Assembly (NCBI RefSeq): GCF_000151665.1
Contig: NW_013171849.1
Span: forward strand, 920,480 to 984,479
DNA from: Blastocystis hominis
Taxonomy: Eukaryota > Sar > Bigyra > Opalinata > Blastocystidae
Reading direction: 5' to 3'
Length of the DNA: 64,000 bases
The notes below the pieces were generated by a model. It was not told where the DNA came from. It made no database searches and was given only the letters and a program-made list of their open reading frames with translations. A program made the position numbers and the translations under genes. Numbering within the stretch: the stretch's first letter is position 1; the number at the start of each line of letters is the position of its first letter. Positions 27,219 through 37,909 of the stretch are shown piece by piece.

Positions 27219-30200
27219 ATGCTATCGTTTCGGAACATAAAATACACACAGTATCTCATTAGAAAAGGGCTTTCTGTGTGTTATTCGGCCCCTTTACGTA
27301 TTTCAGATTGTTATTTTAGATTCTAGAGCTTCCTGTTGTTTATGAGCCAAAAGACACAGAACCAAAATGGAATGCCTTTTGGAAAACAAGTGTTGACTTA
27401 ACTCCACATCCGGAGTCAAGCAATATTTTCACCATGGTTTGTTATAAGGGAAGGAGTTGTTTTTTAGGTTTTGCCTCCACCAAATGTAACTGGACATCTT
27501 CACCTCGGTCATGCGCTCACAGTAGCTATAGAAGATGCGGCTGTGCGTTTTCATCGTATGAAAGATCAAAATGTGAACTGGATTCCTGGAATGGATCATG
27601 CCGGAATAGCCACCCAAGCACTATTTGATAAGAAGCTTGCACGCGATGGGAAAAAGCGTGAGGACATGGATAGAGAGGAATATACAAAGCTTGTATGTAG
27701 ATGGTAGGACTAGTAGTGTGTAGTTAATGGAATGGAGTCAAGAGCATCGAAATCACATACGAGGACAACTGCAGTCCTTAGGAGGATTGCTGAATTGGGA
27801 TCAAGAGGTGCTTTTTTACATAATGCCTATAATTACGTAGTTCTATACATTAGATCCTGATTATCAAAAACTTGTATCAACTAGTTTCATTCAGTTGTTC
27901 TCCCAGGGAGATATTTACCGAGGGGAGAAGATGCTGCACTTTTGCCCGACATTACAGTCCGTTGTCAGCGATATTGAGGTCGACTGGATTGTATTCTTGA
28001 TTCGCAGCTTGATGAGTGGAATAGGACATTTCAAAACGCCAGACAATCAAACTCCCATCAGGAAAGCAGACCGAGGTTGGAGTGATATATGATCTGAAGT
28101 ATCCTGTGAAAGGAAGAGAGGGAGAGTTTTTGACTGTCTCCACCACACGCCCAGAAACTATTTTTGGGGATTGTGCTGTTGCTATCAATAGTTCAGACCC
28201 GCAATCTATGGCAAGAAGATCACTTTGTATTACATATAGTAGAAATACAAGGGCGGAGAGGCGATAAACCCCTTAACTGGAGAGGCGATGCCAATCATTG
28301 TGGACGATATTCTGGTAAATCTTGAATCGGAAGATTTGGGAAAGTGTGTTAAGGTGACTCCATTTCATGATTTCGATGACTATGCTTTTGGTGTTCGGCA
28401 CCATATTCGCGGGAGATGCGTGATTGATGCATCTGGACATCTCTGCAACAGTGGAGAATATTCTGGAATGGAGCGGTTTGCTGCACGACAGTCGGTAATC
28501 GAAGAACTCGATAGGAAGAGTCTGTGTGCTATTGATGGATATGATTCTTATTTTATGTAGTCTTCTCAATGCACGTTCCCACAAAATGCGTATTCCGTTA
28601 TGTTCGCGTACCGGAGATGTTTTGGAGCCGCGCTTATTAAACCAGGTGGGAACTATTTTCGTTTCGTTGAGACACAGTGGTTCTTCAAGACGGGAACTGT
28701 CTCTTCCACCGTGCTGTCTGCCTGCTCGGATCTTGTGGAGAAGCAGCGTCTGCGCCCTTCTTCATCGCTGCACAATCTGGCGCAGTATCTGAAGGCTCCG
28801 GAAGATTGGTGCCTGTCCCGTCAGCTGTGGTGGGGCCACCGGATTCCTGCATTCAGAGTGAACACGAAGCAGCCACTGTCGGCACTTCCGCCATGCGGTC
28901 CTCATCACTGCCAAGAGAAAGGGGAACTATGGGTGATCGCCTCTTCTGCGAGGGAGGCTTCAGCTATAACCGAAAAGCTAGGAATACCTGCTGGAAGCTA
29001 CACGTTAGAACAGGACGAAGATGTTTTGGATACTTGGTTTTCTTCGGGTCTTGTTCCCTTTATTATTACAAAGGGGAAGAGTATTTCGCTGATGGAGACA
29101 GGAAAGGATATTCTGTTTTTTTGGGTGTGCCGAATGAGCTGGCTCTATGAATCTCTCCAGCATTCGTTCCCATTTGACGCGATCGCGCTCCATTCCATGG
29201 TAGTCGATCCTTCTGGGAAGAAAATGTCCAAATCCCGTGGGAACGTGATCGATCCGATGGATATAATCAATGGCCAAACCTTACCGAATCTCATCGAAGC
29301 AATTACTGCTCGAAAAGAATTGAGTCCCAAGGAAAAATCCGTGTCTGTCGCAAGCATGAAGCGTTTATTTCCTAAAGGAATTCGGAATTATGGAAGCGAT
29401 GTTCTGCGCCTGGCTCTACTCAGGTATCGGTTGATTCTATGTTGTAAGTTTTAGCGAGGCAAATCGGATCGGAGGGATAAAGATTAGTCCGGTAAAGCTG
29501 GAGTATGGCCGATATATTTCGAACAAGCTATGGAATTTGTTTCGTTTATATGTGAACTACTCGCAAGATGTGAGTGCTCCAATCCATAGTGTGACTCAAG
29601 GATCTACCTTGGTCGAGAAATACATTCTGAGTAAATGTGAAGCGGTCGCTCGCGAAATGGAAGGTGATCTAGACATGTATGATGTGGAGAAAGCGTGCCA
29701 AAAATCAACAGACTTTTTACTAAACGTGGTTTGTGATTTGTAAGAAACCCTCTTTGCACTGATAAATTAGTTTTGTAGAATTTGTCAAGGCTGATCTGAA
29801 AGGGAACTCGGAAACAAAGATTCATTCTCTGGGTGTCTTCAGAACCGTGCTTTCTCATGTATTGAATCAGCTTCATTTATTCCTCCCCCATGAGACAGAA
29901 GAGATCAATTCCCAGCTGTCTCAGCCGTTTTGCTCTCTTCTCGAACAGAAATACTTTACAAAAGACAATTTATTACGGCATGGCGCAATCGATCCTGACG
30001 CAATAAGCAAAGTGGAAGTTTTCTCTCTGGTTTGCTGTGATGTAGGAAGGGATTTTACTGGTTCACGATGTTCGAAGTCTTCAGAAATTGGTAGGCGATC
30101 TTCATACAGATCGATCCAATCCTTCGATTCCATGTGGTTTGCTGTTGAATCAATATGCAAAAAATCTATCTGTTGACCAACTCACGATTGTGAAACGACT

Positions 30201-30547
30201 TACACGGGTCGACATTCAGATTATGCACAAACTTCCTGACTATTCTCAAATACATATGCCTTCCCAGCTCCCAGGAATATCGGTCCTGTTCGCGATTCCT
30301 GAAGAGCGGCAGGTCGGCGTTATAAAGCAACTGCAAGACAATTTAAAGGGCATAGAGAAAAAGATAAGGACCAGTGAGGCAAAGTTGGAATCGATTCGTC
30401 AGAATCTTAAAAATCCGATGTTTTTAGAGCGAGCAAGTAAAGAAGTTTGCGAGCAAACAAAAAATGATGAAAAAGTCGTTGAAGAGAATTGTAAGGTTTT
30501 ACAAAAGAATAGAGATATTTTACTATCACTTATTCGAGAAAATTTAT
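27219..30547 (+). CDS. VARS: Valyl-tRNA synthetase
   Basis: Class I synthetase that charges tRNA-Val and edits threonine. About a dozen exons with introns of 25-44 nt. Seen in order: a basic N-terminal stretch (MLSFRNIKYTQYLIRKGLS, possibly a mitochondrial signal); NVTGHLHLGHAL (HIGH motif, after an intron, 27490); the editing domain (TEVGVIYDLKYPVKG, VSTTRPETIFGD, 28075-28175); DWCLSRQLWWGHRIPA (28805); KKMSKSRGNVIDPMDI (KMSKS motif, 29220-29265); the anticodon-binding helices; and a C-terminal coiled coil (DNLKGIEKKIRTSEAKLES). Exon joins at 28185-28270 are unclear. No stop is coded at the natural end: the frame runs on, but T30547 is codon position 1 and is 4 nt before TGTTTGTT, so polyadenylation should make UAA. 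The 60 residues beyond are not family-like. One gene may serve cytosol and mitochondrion. Confidence 0.9.
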
Positions 30548-30551
30548 TTTT

Positions 30552-30559
30552 TGTTTGTT
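30552..30559 (+). terminator. TGTTTGTT polyadenylation motif ending VARS
   Basis: Same spacing as at 27175: four bases (TTTT, 30548-30551) after T30547, the first base of a codon in the synthetase frame. It would complete the missing UAA stop. Confidence 0.7.
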
Positions 30560-30784
30560 TGAACGAATTGCTTTCACTCTCAAAAGCACGTGAATGTGCT
30601 GAAAGTATATGTATTCTCAACACAATTAATATATACACATATATATATTGTGTTCTAAATAATATGCTCCAGGATAAAGCGACTGACAACAAAATTATGA
30701 ATACTTGTCCTAATAATACTTTGTCCTAATTCTGGATGCCTGGTTATCTTTACCAATTAAAGGATATAAAGGTGAATCCTATTT

Positions 30785-31056
30785 AATCATACGATTGTTT
30801 AGAGGATGAGATCCCTAGTGTTGTCTTCATTATTGTCTTCATCAAAGTTATCTTCACTATTGTCGTCCTCAGAGTCGTCTTCATTATTGTCGTCCTCAGA
30901 GTCGTCTTCACCTCCCCCTCCTCCGCATTACAACTAAGCATATTATCGAAACATGAATATCAAAGGTATATTACCCAACACCAAACGACGACACACATTA
31001 TCAACAGAGCTATCCTTCCTCTACATAACATGGCTTTTCGCTCATATTATGTAATA
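30785..31056 (-). CDS. Possible small gene with a poly-acidic C-terminal tail
   Basis: On the minus strand 30810-30920 encodes an acidic tail of Asp/Glu/Ser/Asn repeats (EDDSEDDNNEDDSEDDN) ending RDLIL and a TAA near 30797. An ATG at 31056 starts MSEKPCYVEEG, and between them lies a short stretch (SVDNVCRRLVLG, near 30985-31010) that could be an exon. I could not find a set of introns that keeps phase throughout, so limits and existence are tentative. No family recognised. Confidence 0.3.
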
Positions 31057-31147
31057 AAAAACGAAACAAAACTAAAATACAAAATTGAAAATAAAAAGTT
31101 CTTAAACTCAGCTTATCTCTTTCAATATAATAGTTAATTTTTGTTTT

Positions 31148-34100
31148 ATGGAGTTTTCTAGCAAAACTAAGTTCATCAAAGACATTATAAGTCAATGCAT
31201 TCCCAGGCTATTGGATCAACCCGAATGTTGTGGTATAGATTATCCTACTATTCCTATAATAGCTATATGTTATGAAAACAATTGTGATACCGGTATAAAT
31301 AGTTGCATTCATCGTTTTTGTCATAATTGCCTTTATAGCTGCGTACAAATGGTATTTTTGATATATTTGATCTAAAATATAGAACAAATTCTCATGTCCC
31401 ATATGTTCTGAAGCCTTTTCAGTAGTAATAACGGATAAAGTACTTTTGTATGGATGGAATTACTATGAGGACTATGAAGTACAACTTCAGCAAATTATTA
31501 TGTCTGAATCTACTGTACGTGTATTCTTCTTTTTTACCTTATAGAACGTCATCATGGATATTGGAAAAGTGAAATACTTTACAACCGTAGCTGTTGGTGC
31601 TGTTTTGAACTTTAGGAAATCCGTTTCTTGTGTCTAATTCTGTCAATTGTATACAGGTTGCCAGATAATGTATATTTTGATCTGCGAATTGATATTCTAG
31701 GCATTCAACATCATAAGCTGCCGTATTAAGGAGTTTAATTTCGTATTTTATTGGTAAGGGTGGGTGAGGTTTAGGAACAAATCAAGCGGATTATAGACTC
31801 CGCAGAGAGGAAACTGAATCATGAATTAGCGCTTCTTCCTGATTCTGAAGTAATCAATTTGTTTTTTAATGCAAACTTTGTAAATGATGTAAATCAAGGT
31901 TTTTGGTTTATCAAAGGCTCTAGAAGTGACATGGTGAAAGCTTATTTTCAAAATGGAATTACTATTGAAGGAGTATTTCGAGATAGCATGCCGACTGGAA
32001 ATTGTATTGTAACATTTACAGAGCAGAATGTGGAATCAGAAGTCGAGTTTAAGAATGGGAAACGAAGTGGTTTTGCCACTTATGATTATAAGAATAATGG
32101 GCTTTTCGTTGTTTGCAATGTAGCGGACAGATACTCTACTTTATGTAAATCAATCGTCCCTTATACTCGAAACTATTACAATCACTCAGCTCTTTGTATT
32201 GGCGATAATTCTTTCAAAATCGAGAGTATAAAGTGGAAAGGGGAAGAGCTTGATATGGGAAAGAACCCGGGGCTGAAATGGCTGCTTGAGAATTTTGATG
32301 TGGCTCAACGTCACATTCGATTCAATATGACAGGAAATTTGCGAAGGAGATTGCCCGAAGACTACCAATTGTGGGCTGGCAATAAAGAGTTCTCTCGATT
32401 GGAACATGTTACCTTATGCGCGCAAAAGATCATTAAGCGAGATGTAGTGAATTACTTGCTGCCTGCTGTTCAAAAACTCTCGAGTCTGAACACTTTCCTT
32501 CTTAGGAGTTCAGATCTACTTTCACAGCCTGCTATTGATACAGATGTAAAACTGTTCACGGAAAATGCTTCAATAATCTTTCCCATCCTACAATGTAGTC
32601 CATTCTTGAGGTTGCTTCAGTTCATTGCAGTTCCACGCTCTCTTCTGATCTTTGGAGACCCAAAGGAGGAGGAAGAGATGAACAGATTTTGCTTACACCT
32701 CAGCGAACTGAAGCACCTAACAGATTTGATTTTTGAGAGTAGGCATTATTATTCCTTTGGATTAGAATAAGAGTGTTTTTTAGTCAAAGACTTGCATATT
32801 AATGAGGAACTTCAATTAGAACGTCTGATCTTGAAAGGTAGGTCTTCTTGTTGCTCGAATGATGTAGAAATCAATATTGAAATGTTGGATCTTGTTTATA
32901 GTTGTACAAGATTGGAACTATTGCATATTAAGGATTGCATGAAAGTAAAAAGCATTTTTATTCATAATGGTACGATACCTAATTGTCAAGAACTGAAAAT
33001 CATGAGTAGAACTACAAGATAAGCTTGAGCTTGTAGATTGCAATAGCTTAAGGGAAATCGTTATTGGAAGTGACAATATTTCGAAGGAAGATGCTAATGC
33101 GAATATTGATATAACTGATCTACAAAACTTAGAGATACTCAAGATCGGTTCGAATTCATGCAGAAATGCATTTCTCTTTCAGTTGAGTAGATTCTTGTTG
33201 TTTCGGATATTTGACGATAGATTTAATGATGTTGCGATCTTTTTCTGTGGGCGAGTTAGGGTTTTGCAACTGTAAATCGGTTCGATTTTTGAGTGGAGCT
33301 CGTTGCGATGTTTAATCATAGACACACCATATTTAAGCGAACTTAAGATAGGAAATCGGGCGTTTAAAGAGTCTACCTTAGATATAGCCAGTTGGATACG
33401 TTTCACGTGCCTTATATTTAGTGCCTCTGTTGTTTTTGCGAGAGTTTGTGATTGGAGACTCTTGCTTCACAAACACTAGTATATTTGTTCCGATGAGTGA
33501 GAATCACGATATCTTCCTTTACAAATTGTAGAAATTCCAAACATCGACAAGCTAGTAATCGGAAATAATTCTTTTACAAATACGCGCATTGCTCCAATTG
33601 CTTGTATTCCTGAATCACAAGAGGATCTAGACGAGAAATACAATAATCCGTTCGAAATAGAGAAGAAGAAAAAGGATATTGAGAATATCATGAGGAAGCA
33701 AGAACTATCTAAGGAAGACTTTACTTTGAATATGAAGTTCCGTAAGAAAAGGAAGGAAAGTGAGATAAAATGTAGCTTTTTCTTTATTGAAGGAGATTAT
33801 AATCGGTGAGAAATGCTTTTACAGTACTGTTGTGTTTATGGTTCATCGTCTACACTCTCATACCTTTTCTAAAATCTAGATACTCCTCAGTTAGAATCAA
33901 TAACGATCAAGAAAGGTTCCTTTCATGATATGCAGTCGTTAAGTCTATCATGTTTTTTTCTTTATGGAGTCAAGTTGAAATCTAGATTTGCCAAATTTGA
34001 AAGAGTTTTATATTGATCCTGAATTAAATAAGTCGCTTTACAACATTCGGATATTCAGTAGAGGTGAGTCAAGCTTGTAACAAGTAGAAGTTGAGCAATT

Positions 34101-34397
34101 ACAAGGGATTGGATATGCAACAGCAGAGCACTCGATGATGGAGGTACTTGATTTTCCATGCCTTTCGAATTTTCTTTATAATGGTTTGTCTGGATGGTTT
34201 ATGTAATCTGAATAGGAATCCATGAAGAGTTGTTGGCTTTAGCAAAGAAGCCGAGAACCATTGAAGATGAAAAGAAGCATCCTAATGACTATTTTGCTGG
34301 ACCCAATGAATACAAAGGACATATATGTTATGAAATAAAAGAACTGACGGATGATTATATTGATTCCCGACGTAATGAGTTAAGGCATTCAAATTGA
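31148..34397 (+). CDS. RING-like, MORN and LRR-like repeat protein, function unknown
   Basis: Multi-exon gene; the first exons are clear (31148-31351, 31383-31502, then 31533 on), the rest approximate. The N terminus holds a RING-like finger completed across the first intron: CYENNCDTGINSCIHRFCHNC then CPICSEAF (first Cys pair spaced by 4 rather than 2). A MORN-type part follows at 31930-32100 (AYFQNGITIEGVFRDSMPTG, EVEFKNGKRSGFATYDY), then leucine-rich segments of the type LELLHIKDCMKVKSIFI and LREIVIGSDN (32400-33180 and 33530-33600). The last exon (34220-34397) ends DDYIDSRRNELRHSN, TGA. RING plus MORN plus LRR suggests an E3-like scaffold, but this is inference. The LRR style matches the next gene on the other strand. 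Confidence 0.5.
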
Positions 34398-34510
34398 ATT
34401 AGCTTGTTTCTTTGAAAATACAATTCTTAGAAAAAAGGATTGTATATACATATATATACATATATACTATGTGTTGCATACAAACATCCTTCAATAAATA
34501 ATGCAAGCAA

Positions 34511-37500
34511 TTATGATTCTATTTCTTCTTCAGTCGAATCTTCGTGATAAACGACATCAGTGAATTCCTCAGATACATCTATCAATGAGGCAATAAATTG
34601 ATTTTTCAACTGTGAATATTAGTTACTTCTGTATATAAGAATGATTCAGTAAGATTAACGACATGAAGATTGGGAATATCTAGAAATCGTTACTCTGTTA
34701 TAATCCCACTATTTAGGGTCACAATACGAGGATTGCTAAAACTGTTCCAGTCAGACGTAAGCACAGTAAGACTAGGAAGATCTAACAATGATGAGGATAA
34801 CGGGAGTAAACCTTGCATAACTAATGAGCAGGAAGTAGAGTATTCTCCTTCCAACGCTGTAAAGCCCAAATTAACCACCGTGAGCGATGGTAAATCTAAA
34901 AAGTAGGAATTCATCATTCATCGCGTACCCTCAAACACGGTCGTTAATGAGTCATGAAAGGCACCATCACCTAGAAGAATATTTTTCAGGCTGGGAAGCG
35001 CTACACTCGATAAAAGAACAAGTAATAATACCTCTAGCAGTGAAGGAGGCAGAGTAAAAGTTATAAGAATCAGATCCAATTACTCCAATACTTAAAGATT
35101 CCAGTTCAGGTAGTTCTACAAGCAAAAAGGAGCCAGCATAGTCATTAAAGCTATATACATCAATTTCAATTGTTTTGAGATGAGTACAATTTTGAATGTG
35201 GAATATGCGATATGAGTCGCTCATGGTAGAATTCTTTTCTTTGGCAAAGCTATTCATTCCAATTTGAATACTTTCTAATTTATCCAGATCTTCAATAACA
35301 AATGAATCTGTATGTTTGAAATTATTATCTCCAATTTGAACTATTTCCAAATCATCATATTCATCAAGATCAAACGATGGGATAGTCTTATCGTTACATG
35401 CATCATCAGCCACTATGAGATAGGTTGAGTTTGTAGGATAGGTTAAGAATTCATAGCAGTTCTCAATGATGTCAAGCGGTAAAGGTGTAGGAGTTGAAGT
35501 GCCTTCTTCAGGTATAGAAGGATCAAAAGAGGGGTCAGGCGAATATTCAGGAGCTGACGTAAAAGATGGTAAGGGAGTCCAAGTAATAGATGGTGTTTCA
35601 GTAGGATAAGGAATGGGTGAGTCCGTGATAGATGGAGCTTCGGTGGGAGCTTCAGTAGGATAGGGAACAGGTGAGTCGGTGACAGATGGAGTTTCGGTAG
35701 GAGGCAAAGTAGTAGGTACTTCGGTAGGAGGCAAAGTAGAAGGAAATTCAGTAGGATAGGGAACAGGTGAGTCGGTGATAGATGGAGTTTCGGTAGGAGG
35801 CAAAGTAGAAGGAACTTCGGTAGGAGGCAAAGTAGTAGGAGCTTCAGTAGGATAAGGAATGGGTGAGTCGGTGATAGATGGAGTTTCGGTAGGAGGCAAA
35901 GTAGAAGGAGCTTCAGTAGGATAAGGAATGGGTGAGTCGGTGATAGATGGAGTTTCGGTAGGAGCTTCGGTAGGATAGGGAACAGGTGAGTCGGTGACAG
36001 ATGGAGTTTCGGTAGGAGGCAAAGTAGAAGGAACTTCGGTAGGAGGCAAAGTAGTAGGGGGCTCTGGAGATAGAGAACTATCACCTGATGGAAGTAAAGT
36101 TGTAGGAGGTTCAGTAGTACCTACATCTTCTTCAGGCAAAAACGTAGGGAAAAGGGTTGACGGTAAAGCTGTGTAATCCGGATCCAGGAAATCCAGTAAA
36201 CAAGTATAATTATTAGACTTATTGAAACAAGCGGATAGAATATCAAATCCCGAACTTGTATAGCCTAAATCAATTAGTGCTACATCGAAAACCTCCGTCC
36301 TAATATATCCCTTATATCCCTTTTTATCCTCAAACTCGTTTATTATCTTATGAATAACAGTGTAGTCAACAGCAGAACTTCTCTCAATCATCGATAACTT
36401 GTCTGCAGCATAATCTCCTAAGCTTAACTGGAATTCTGAGCTCAGATGATTCACAATCACCTTATCAAAATTGAGCAATGAGCCTTCCTTTAGTATATTC
36501 TTCTTCATCAAGGGACAATTAATTTCCAATTTTCCAGTCGCTCCATCATAAATAACTCCACCCATCCCTGAAAAGCATCCATCATAAAAAACAATCTCCT
36601 CCAACTCAGGTGCATCAATAATTAGCAAGACGGTATTTGCAAAAGAATTATTGCCAAATATCAAAATGTGAAGATGTGTCAAGTTTGTAATCACAACTTC
36701 CTCAGTACTATTGAACGAATTATCACTGAAAGTCAGTTTGGTTACCCAAGAAGGAATAGTACTCAGATCTACATAAGAATCATCCACCACTATCTCGGTT
36801 GGCAAGGGCTGTGCTTTGACAGAGAACGCATAAGCCGCAATTCCTGCATAATTGGCGTTTGTTTCACTATCTTTAACAGGAAGGTTAAGGTAAATGGTTT
36901 CACAAGGAACCACATTCAAGCTCACCATCCACTTGTTCGGGTCATATCCATAGAGCACTCCATAAACAGAGGGCTGGCTGGTAGCACCTGTGAAAATCTT
37001 ATCCTCACCCACATTCGTCACAAAACGAAGACGAAGAAGATTCAGAGCCATGAGCACCACTACAGGATCTCCCTCCGCAACGAGATTCATCAGTCCACTC
37101 TTATTAGGAACTTCCGGACGAGAGAAATCAAATTTATAAGTAAATACAGGGGCTGTACAAAGTTCATCTTCCGCAAGATGCATAGCCATAGAAAGGCTAA
37201 TTAAGCCATACTCCTTGACAAAATGAATAATGTCATTCGAAGTGACATCATTTGGACGAATTTCGTACAGCTCGGGGAGGCATTTAAGAAGATATGTAAC
37301 TGATAACATATCCTGTCTTCCCACAGCCTTTAAAGCTGCTTCAGCAGCTGCTATTGTAGCAGTAGCCCAAGAAGTAGAAATAGTATTCGAAATTGAGTAT
37401 TCAGCAAGACCGCAGCATAAGTCTCGGGTAACATAATCTTGGACAAAGGTCTCATTTGTAATCTCGACTGGTTCAAAATATGACCCTAATCCACTATACT

Positions 37501-37909
37501 TAACTCCAAGGTCCATCATCTGCTCTAAATCGCTTGGTTTAAAGTCTGACAATATGGAATAATCAACATCATAGTCTTTATATCCAAAAATCTTGTTAAT
37601 CTTCAAACAAAAAGAAAGAAAGTCCTCATAATGCTCCCTAAATATTAATCGACGAACGTGACTACTCTGCGTATATATCACAATCATCAACTAGTTTTGT
37701 GGAGTAATGACTGAGATATGTGGCATACCCCAACTTGTCACAAGTATATGGATAAAGAGCCAGACAAGGGTATAAACAAACACTAAAAAACAAAAAAACG
37801 GATAAAAATAACATAGCACGTCGAAAAAAGAATTAATAATTACCATAAACCCAGCAAACCTCATATGTACCCTATTCATAATTATTGGGACCAGCATTGC
37901 TAGCAACAT
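34511..37909 (-). CDS. Membrane-anchored papain-fold pseudoprotease with LRRs and Pro/Thr repeat
   Basis: Main exon runs from about 37666 down to 35015, with further short exons to a TAA at 34511-34513 (introns of 30-33 nt) and an N-terminal exon (37909-37712) of very hydrophobic sequence, likely a membrane anchor. After a propeptide-like start (REHYEDFLSFCLKINKIFGY) comes a C1 papain-like domain: STSWATATIAAAEAALKA aligns with the GSCWAF active-site helix but has Ser for Cys, VYGVLYGYDPNKW replaces HAVLAVGYG (no His), and NYAGIAAYAF matches the conserved end. LRR-like repeats (LTFSDNSFN, LESIQIGMNSF) flank a PT-rich tandem repeat. The product is probably a surface or endolysosomal binding protein without protease activity. 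The C-terminal tail is acidic (HEDSTEEEIES). Confidence 0.6.
35560..36075 (-). repeat. Pro/Thr/Ser-rich tandem repeat (mucin-like)
   Basis: Repeating units of type TETPSITDSPIPYPTEAPSTLPP inside the pseudoprotease gene, about 20 partial copies, with near-identical DNA blocks (GGAGTTTCGGTAGGAGGCAA). It separates two LRR regions and looks like an extended, possibly O-glycosylated stalk. Confidence 0.85.

Noticed and set aside
30550-30729. C-terminal extension of valyl-tRNA synthetase
   Set aside because: Lies after a TGTTTGTT cleavage motif, is AT-driven and does not resemble the family; taken as untranscribed or 3' flank.
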